Program-made: the position numbers and the translations under genes | The notes under the pieces: generated by a model | The model's input: only the letters and a program-made list of their open reading frames with translations | What the model was told of the DNA's origin: nothing | Database searches by the model: none | Source of the DNA: Solimonas flava DSM 18980 | GTDB taxonomy: Bacteria; Pseudomonadota; Gammaproteobacteria; Nevskiales; Nevskiaceae | NCBI RefSeq assembly: GCF_000426685.1 | Contig: NZ_AUFV01000001.1 | Location: 434,001 to 498,000, forward strand | Direction: 5' to 3' | Length of the DNA stretch: 64,000 nucleotides | Shown here: piece by piece, positions 58,987-64,000 of the stretch | Layout: the number at the start of each line of letters is the position of its first letter | How positions within the stretch are numbered: the stretch's first letter is position 1

Positions 58987-60282
58987 ATGTTCAGGAAAAT
59001 CAAAGGCGCCGCCGTCGCAGCCGGCGCAGCGCTGAGCCTGTGCGCCGGGTTCGGCGTGCTCGTCGCCTGCAGCGATGACGACCACGGCAGCCCGATCAAG
59101 ACGCAGCAGGACATCCGGCACGTGTTCGTCATCGTCATGGAAAACAAGAACTACGCCGACACCTTCGACACCAGCACGCAGAATCCGTACATGCGCGACC
59201 TGGCGACCCAGGGCGCGCTGCTGACCGAGTACTACGGCACCGGCCACGTCAGTCTCGACAATTATGTCGCGATGATGAGCGGCCAGCCGTCGACGAAGGA
59301 CACCGAGAGCGACTGCTTCCAGGGCTTCAACGACGCCATCGCCGACGGCTGGGACACCGACAATCCCAAGGTCCTGAAGGTCAAGGACGGCGCCGGCTGC
59401 GTCTACCCGGCCAGCGTCAGGACATTCCCGAACCAGCTCGATGACAAGGGCTACCGCTGGAAGGGCTACATGGGCGACATGGGCAACGACCCGACCCGCG
59501 AAGCGGCGACCTGCGGCCATCCGCAGATCGGCGCGATCGACAATACGCAGGCGGCGCAGGCGCCGACCGCAGACGTGCCGGAAGGCGACCAGTACGCGAC
59601 GCGCCACAATCCCTTCGTCTACTTCCACTCGATCATCGACGATCAGGCGTATTGCGACGCGCACGTCGTCAACCTCGACAGCCAGCTTGAGAACGACCTG
59701 AAGTCGATCGACACGACGCCGAACTTCGTCTTCATCACGCCGAATCTCTGCGACGACGGCCACGACGGCGACGGCACCGGCGCCAAGCCCTGCGTCAACG
59801 GCGACAAGGGCGGTCTCGCCTCGATCGACGCATTCCTGCAGAAGTGGATCCCGATCATCCAAGCCTCGCCCGCCTACCAGAAGGACGGCCTGATCATCAT
59901 CAACTTCGACGAGTCCGCCGACATCCAGCCGGCCGGCACCGGCACGCACAATGGCAAGACGACGGTCATCCTCAATCTGCCCGGCGCTGCCTGCTGCGGC
60001 CAGAAGGTCGGCCCGAACGTGACGCGGCCGGACGACCAGTACCTGCCGGTCAGCGCGACGATGGAATACCAGCTGCACTACGTCGGCGTCGGCGGCGACC
60101 GCACCGGGGCGATCCTGCTGTCGAAGGCGATCAAGCCGGGCACGGTCAGCGACACGCCGTACAACCACTATTCGCTGCTCAGGAGCCTCGAAGACATCTT
60201 CGAGACCGGCGAGTACCTGGGCTACGCCGACGAGGACGGCCTGCAGCCGTTCGGCAAGGACGTATTCACCGCGCTGCCGTAA
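58987..60282 (+). CDS. Secreted phosphoesterase-family lipoprotein
   Basis: The protein is about 431 aa. A signal peptide ends in the lipobox-like LVACSDDD (Cys28). The phosphoesterase (PF04185-like) pattern is seen in RHVFVIVMENKNYADTF, TGHVSLDNYVAMMSGQPS, FVFITPNLCDDGHDGDG and IIINFDESAD, and the end reads YNHYSLLRSLEDIF. It probably hydrolyses phosphate mono- or diesters outside the inner membrane. The next gene follows after 8 nt, so the two are likely co-transcribed. Confidence 0.87.
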   Translation: MFRKIKGAAVAAGAALSLCAGFGVLVACSDDDHGSPIKTQQDIRHVFVIVMENKNYADTFDTSTQNPYMRDLATQGALLTEYYGTGHVSLDNYVAMMSGQPSTKDTESDCFQGFNDAIADGWDTDNPKVLKVKDGAGCVYPASVRTFPNQLDDKGYRWKGYMGDMGNDPTREAATCGHPQIGAIDNTQAAQAPTADVPEGDQYATRHNPFVYFHSIIDDQAYCDAHVVNLDSQLENDLKSIDTTPNFVFITPNLCDDGHDGDGTGAKPCVNGDKGGLASIDAFLQKWIPIIQASPAYQKDGLIIINFDESADIQPAGTGTHNGKTTVILNLPGAACCGQKVGPNVTRPDDQYLPVSATMEYQLHYVGVGGDRTGAILLSKAIKPGTVSDTPYNHYSLLRSLEDIFETGEYLGYADEDGLQPFGKDVFTALP

Positions 60283-60290
60283 AGCCCGCG

Positions 60291-61538
60291 GTGTACACAC
60301 GCGTTCTGGCGGGCGCCGCGGCGGCGCTCTGCCTCGGGCTCGCCGCCTGCGGGCGCGAGCCGGCCGCCCCGGCGTCGGCCGCTGCCGCCTCCGCCCGAAC
60401 CCCGGCGGCGATGGCCGAACTCGGGCGCCTGGCGTTCTTCGATCCGTCACTGTCGGCGTCCGGGCGCCAGTCCTGCGCGAGCTGCCATGATCCCGCACAC
60501 GCCTACGGTCCGCCGAACGCGCTGGCGGTGCAGCGCGGCGGCGCCGACCTGCAAGGCTACGGCACGCGCGCGGTGCCGTCGCTGCGCTACCTGCGGCGCA
60601 CGCCGATCTGGTTCAAGACCTACGTCGGCAATCCGCGCGAACGTCTCACCGACACCGACAACGTGCCGGTCGGCGGCTTCACCTGGGACGGACGCTTCGA
60701 CACGATGGCGGAGCAGGCGGCGTTTCCGCTGCTGGCAGCGAACGAAATGGCCAATGCCGGCGCCGAAGCCGTGGTGCAGAGCCTGTCGCGCAGCGCGTAT
60801 GCCGATCAGTTTCGCAGCGTGTTCGGCGCCGACATCTTTACGCGGCCGGCCGATGCCCTCGCCGCGCTCGGCCAGGCGCTGCAGCGCTTCGAGCTCGACG
60901 ATCCGAGCTTTCAGCCGTACAGCAGCAAGTTCGACGCCGTGCTCGACGGCAAGGCGCGCTTCACCGCGCAGGAACAGCGCGGCTTCGAGCTGTTCCGCGA
61001 TCGCGAGCGCGGCAACTGCGCGGCCTGCCATCCCGTGCAGATGGGCGCGAACGGCGCGCATCCGCTGCTGACCGATTTCAGCTTCGAAGCGCTCGGCGTG
61101 CCGCGCAATCCGGAAATTCCGGCCAACGCCGATCCGGCCTACTACGACCTGGGCCTCTGCGGCCCCGTACGCACCGACCAGCGCCACGAGAAGTCCTGGT
61201 GCGGACTGTTCAAGACGCCGTCGCTGCGCAATGTCGCGACGCGCGGCGCCTTCTTCCACAACGGCCGCTTTCACACGCTCGAGGCGGCGCTGCGCTTCTA
61301 TGTGCAGCGCGACGCGCGGCCGGCGCAGTGGTATCCGCATCCGGACGGCCCGCAGCTCTACGACGACCTGCCGCTGGCGCTGCAGGACAACGTCGACCAC
61401 ATCAATACGCCGCTGACGCAGCGCAAGGGCGACGAGCCGGTATGGAACGCAGCCGAGATCGGCGATGTGCTGGCGTTCCTCGCCACCCTGAGCGACGCCG
61501 ACGCGCAGCCGGTGCCGCCCGCCCCGCAAACGCCGTGA
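60291..61538 (+). CDS. MauG/cytochrome c peroxidase-type dihaem lipoprotein
   Basis: The protein is about 415 aa from GTG 60291. The signal peptide ends in LGLAACGRE (lipobox). Two haem c motifs, CASCHD and CAACHP, and CCP-like stretches (LGRLAFFDPSLSASGRQSCA, WDGRFDTMAEQAAFPLLAAN, TPSLRNVATRGAFFHNGRF) place it in the CCP/MauG family. Role is peroxide reduction or oxidation of a partner protein; the partner may be the phosphoesterase encoded just upstream (inference from adjacency). Confidence 0.88.
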   Translation: MYTRVLAGAAAALCLGLAACGREPAAPASAAAASARTPAAMAELGRLAFFDPSLSASGRQSCASCHDPAHAYGPPNALAVQRGGADLQGYGTRAVPSLRYLRRTPIWFKTYVGNPRERLTDTDNVPVGGFTWDGRFDTMAEQAAFPLLAANEMANAGAEAVVQSLSRSAYADQFRSVFGADIFTRPADALAALGQALQRFELDDPSFQPYSSKFDAVLDGKARFTAQEQRGFELFRDRERGNCAACHPVQMGANGAHPLLTDFSFEALGVPRNPEIPANADPAYYDLGLCGPVRTDQRHEKSWCGLFKTPSLRNVATRGAFFHNGRFHTLEAALRFYVQRDARPAQWYPHPDGPQLYDDLPLALQDNVDHINTPLTQRKGDEPVWNAAEIGDVLAFLATLSDADAQPVPPAPQTP

Positions 61539-61545
61539 ACGAAAA

Positions 61546-61570
61546 AGGCCGGCCTGTTCAGGCCGGCCTT
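61546..61570 (-). terminator. Intrinsic terminator between convergent genes
   Basis: AAGGCCGGCCT-GTTC... pairs with AGGCCGGCCTT: an 11-bp perfect stem, followed on the minus strand by TTTTTC, so it mainly ends the AAA+ gene transcript. Confidence 0.78.
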
Positions 61571-61594
61571 GGTCACGCTCCGCCGTGCTGCGGC

Positions 61595-62917
61595 TTACGC
61601 CACCGCGTAGAGCTGATGGCTGTGGTGGTTGGCCGGCTCCCAGAGCTTGAGACCGGCATCGATCTCCTCAGTCTGGATCAGCGTGTCGCCGCCGCGAATG
61701 CCGTAGTCGACGAAGGCCAACTCCAGCACGCGCACCAGCGCGCGGATGTTGCCGTGCCAGCGGCACTGCTTGATGCGCAGCCACGCTTCCTCGCTGACGC
61801 CCTTGGGCTGCGTCCAGCTCGTGCAGCGGTCCGAGAGCTTGGCCAGCGTGGTCGCGACCACGGCGATCATGTCCTCCTCGCGCTTGTGCAGCTCCGGCAC
61901 CGACAGCGTGGCGGCGCCGATGCGCGTGAACTCGTCGATGTTCACCGAGTTCTGCAGCGTCTCCCAGCTGCGATTGGTCGCGAACACGATCGCGCATTCG
62001 AGCGGCTGCTTGGCGCTGGCGCCGAACGGCAGGTACTGGCCGTTGTCGAAGGCCTCCATCAGCACTTCCATCACCGGACCGGTGATGCCGTGGCTTTCGT
62101 CGATGAAGCAGACGCCGTCGCGCGCGTGCATGAACGCGCCGGTGCGCGCGCCGCTGCCGGCGAAGGCGCCGGACACGTGGCCGCAGAGCAGCGACTTCAC
62201 CGCCGCCTTGTCGCCGGTGTTCTCGGCGGCGAGGTTCACGGACACGAAGCGGCCGCGATTGCGCACCAGGTAGTAGTAGAACGCCAGCGAGGTCTTGCCG
62301 CTGCCGGGACCGCCGAGCAGGTAGGTGCGATGGATGCCGTTCGCCGCGTAGGCGCGGATGCGGGCGACCAGCGCCTGCAGTTCCGGGCTGAACACGTAGA
62401 AATTGCGCATCGGCGAGCCCTCGACTTCGGTCGAGATCGGCATGCGGATCAGGTTGTCTTCGACCACCGGCATCAGGCGCAGCGGCAGCTGGCGGACCGC
62501 GCTCTCGGCGTTCGGCGCCAGCATCAGGCGCACGCCGGCCAGGCGGTTCTCGTTGCCGCGCCGCGTCAGCCATTCGCCGAGCGCGGTCAGCTGCGCGTTG
62601 GTGACGGCGACGATCAGCGTCGTGCTGCGGCCGGCGGCGCGCGCGGCGAGCACGGCGTCGGCGAGACCGTCGAGCAGGCTCGGCGCCAGCAGCAGGCTCA
62701 GCACGAAATCGGCTTCCGGCGGCACCATCTGCGCGCCGAGTTCCGCGGCACTGCACAGCTCGTGATGACGCCCTTCCGGGATCAGCAGCGAGAGATTGCG
62801 CGCCAGCTCGGGATCGCGGGCATGGAAATCCGACGCGTAGATGCGCAGATACGGCTGCGGCTGGCGCTCCAGCGTCGGCGTTGCCGGGCCCGACTTGCGT
62901 GTGCTGATACCGAACAT
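61595..62917 (-). CDS. Sigma54-activator-like AAA+ ATPase with altered GAFTGA loop, no DNA-binding domain
   Basis: The protein is about 440 aa. Residues ~20-165 are an unrecognised N-terminal domain. Residues ~170-405 form an AAA+ domain of the sigma54-activator type: Walker A GGPGSGKTS (202-210), Walker B VCFIDE (269-274), and CRWHGNIRALVRVLELAF near the end. The sigma54-contacting GAFTGA loop reads GAFAGS (250-255). After the AAA+ domain only ~40 residues remain and no Fis-type HTH is seen. It may be a remodelling ATPase that no longer activates sigma54. Candidate start ATG 62917. Confidence 0.78.
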   Translation of the reverse strand: MFGISTRKSGPATPTLERQPQPYLRIYASDFHARDPELARNLSLLIPEGRHHELCSAAELGAQMVPPEADFVLSLLLAPSLLDGLADAVLAARAAGRSTTLIVAVTNAQLTALGEWLTRRGNENRLAGVRLMLAPNAESAVRQLPLRLMPVVEDNLIRMPISTEVEGSPMRNFYVFSPELQALVARIRAYAANGIHRTYLLGGPGSGKTSLAFYYYLVRNRGRFVSVNLAAENTGDKAAVKSLLCGHVSGAFAGSGARTGAFMHARDGVCFIDESHGITGPVMEVLMEAFDNGQYLPFGASAKQPLECAIVFATNRSWETLQNSVNIDEFTRIGAATLSVPELHKREEDMIAVVATTLAKLSDRCTSWTQPKGVSEEAWLRIKQCRWHGNIRALVRVLELAFVDYGIRGGDTLIQTEEIDAGLKLWEPANHHSHQLYAVA

Positions 62918-63113
62918 ATCCGTCCCCTGGACTCGATCGTGGGACGCAGCGTACGAGCCGCATAACGACGGCGCCGGCCGGCACCGATGAAGCGCTGCGC
63001 CCCGCCGACCGACGGCGCCTCGGCCTGGAACCGAAATTGCCTGCGTCGCGCTCGTCGCCCGCCAGGCACCGTTCGTCCCCCGTCGTCCGCGCCTGCGCGG
63101 CGGACGCCGCGGC

Positions 63114-63854
63114 TCAGATGGTGTCCGGGAGCGCGTCCTGGATCGCGCGCGTGCGCGCGTCATCGGCGGCGCCGACCACGGCATAGCCGTAGCCGTCGTG
63201 GAACCACCAGCGCGTCGTCAGCGGCCCGTCGCGGCGCGTGCCGACGCTGGGCTCCGGCTGGCGACGACTCGGCCGCACGTAGAAGCTGATGCGGCGGCCG
63301 TCGGCGGACTCGTAGAAGACCAGCGCCGCCGCGCCTTCCGAGGTCGACAGCAGGCGGCCGCCGAGCAGCGCGAAACCGTAGGTGCCCAGATCCGGCAGTG
63401 CCAGCGGCCGACCGAGCCGGCCGGCGAGCCAGGCCTGCAGATCGGCGCCCTGCCCGGCACGCAGTTCGACCGGCCGCAGACGATCGCTGGCGAACACGCG
63501 GTAGGCCTCGACGGCGTCGGCCATCGGCGCCGGCCGCGCCAGCGCGCCGCGCCCCTGCCAGCCGCCGAGCACGCCGAGCCCGACCGCCAGCAGCCAGGAC
63601 GCACACAGCAAGGCCAGCCGCTGCCGGCGGCGACGCAGGCCGCGGCGAATCACGGCCGGATCGAGCTGCGGCGCAGCCGGCCGCGTGGCGCGGCGCAGCG
63701 CTTCGCCGAGCTGGCGTGCATCTTCGCGCCAGGCGGCGACGCGCGCCGCCAGCGCCGGCTGCGCAGCGAGGCGCGCCTCGAGATCGGCGCACCGCCGGGC
63801 GTCGAGGCGACCGTCGACATAGGCCTGCAGTTCGGTGTCGTCGATGTCGTTCAT
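63114..63854 (-). CDS. Anti-sigma factor (transmembrane)
   Basis: The protein is 246 aa. The cytoplasmic N-terminus (MNDIDDTELQAYVDGRLDAR then CADLEARLAAQPALAARVAA) is the usual anti-sigma layout but lacks the HxxxCxxC zinc motif. One membrane helix (LALLCASWLLAVGLGVLGGW) and a periplasmic domain (FALLGGRLLSTSEGAAALVF, GRRISFYVRPSRRQ) follow. It overlaps the sigma factor gene by four bases (ATGA), so the pair is co-regulated. Confidence 0.9.
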   Translation of the reverse strand: MNDIDDTELQAYVDGRLDARRCADLEARLAAQPALAARVAAWREDARQLGEALRRATRPAAPQLDPAVIRRGLRRRRQRLALLCASWLLAVGLGVLGGWQGRGALARPAPMADAVEAYRVFASDRLRPVELRAGQGADLQAWLAGRLGRPLALPDLGTYGFALLGGRLLSTSEGAAALVFYESADGRRISFYVRPSRRQPEPSVGTRRDGPLTTRWWFHDGYGYAVVGAADDARTRAIQDALPDTI

Positions 63855-64000
63855 TTGACTCTCCGCAGCGCGGGCCGCAGCGGCCCGCCGTCCATCAGCT
63901 CGCGATAGCGCTGCCGTGCGCGTGACAGACGCGACATCACCGTGCCGATCGGCACGCCGAGCGCGTCGGCCGCTTCCTGGTAGGCGAGCCCCTCGACCGC
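63851..64000 (-). CDS. ECF sigma factor, C-terminal part (cut by window end)
   Basis: The last 49 codons are present, ending in TGA at 63851-63853. AVEGLAYQEAADALGVPIGT and VMSRLSRARQRYRELM form sigma region 4 with its HTH. The upstream part lies beyond base 64000. It is regulated by the anti-sigma factor encoded immediately downstream. Confidence 0.9.
   Translation of the reverse strand, partial: AVEGLAYQEAADALGVPIGTVMSRLSRARQRYRELMDGGPLRPALRRVK

Overview
The window is about 64 kb of very GC-rich chromosomal DNA (AT-rich only in a few intergenic spots) with dense, short-spaced genes. It looks like a free-living gammaproteobacterium, possibly Nevskiales/Xanthomonadales-like (inference). Support comes from the order gacA/uvrY-like, uvrC, pgsA, tRNA-Gly(GCC), tRNA-Cys(GCA), tRNA-Leu(UAA), which is the order of E. 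coli uvrY-uvrC-pgsA-glyW-cysT-leuZ, and from the FNR/GacA-type regulators. I saw no phage, CRISPR array or complete insertion sequence.

Layout. 1-5.8 kb: end of a P-type ATPase, a flavodoxin, a rhomboid protease and a nickel uptake set (NikR, NiCoT permease, TonB-dependent receptor). 6-22 kb: stress and low-oxygen metabolism genes (zinc ribbon, BON protein, short DksA-like protein, MgtA-like ATPase, nitroreductase, K+ channel, glucan phosphorylase, ManC, PMM/PGM, PEP synthase, wax ester synthase/DGAT, MgtC-like protein). 22-36 kb: an oxygen-response block with an FNR/FixK-type regulator, FixJ, FixL, a thioredoxin, a TauE/SafE-like membrane protein, a second short DksA-like protein, the cbb3 oxidase genes ccoNOQP plus ccoG, ccoI and ccoS, then hemN and ompW. 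36-46 kb: a candidate small RNA, a GGDEF/EAL protein, a SWIB histone-like protein, the tRNA-pgsA-uvrC-gacA block, an SRPBCC protein and isocitrate lyase. 46-54.5 kb: two convergent operons that look like a small biosynthetic cluster (ABC exporter, ACP, ketosynthase, Cys-less ketosynthase-like protein // DarA-like flavodoxin, DarB-like KAS III, unknown protein, BtrH-like acyltransferase). 54.5-64 kb: MATE transporter, RraA, DsbB, class I fumarase, a secreted phosphoesterase, a MauG-type dihaem protein, an unusual sigma54-activator-like AAA+ protein and an ECF sigma/anti-sigma pair.

How it works together. At least eleven sites fitting TTGAY-N4-RTCAA (exact or with one mismatch) precede genes from 1.3 to 38.8 kb, mostly 49-78 nt from the start codon. 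With FixLJ and an FNR-type regulator in the same window, this suggests a low-oxygen regulon covering respiration, haem synthesis, carbon storage/gluconeogenesis and stress proteins. A twelfth site sits about 35 nt before a short stretch with three hairpins, a CUCCUCU loop and an intrinsic terminator: a candidate FNR-controlled small RNA. All functional calls come from reading motifs; no searches were run.
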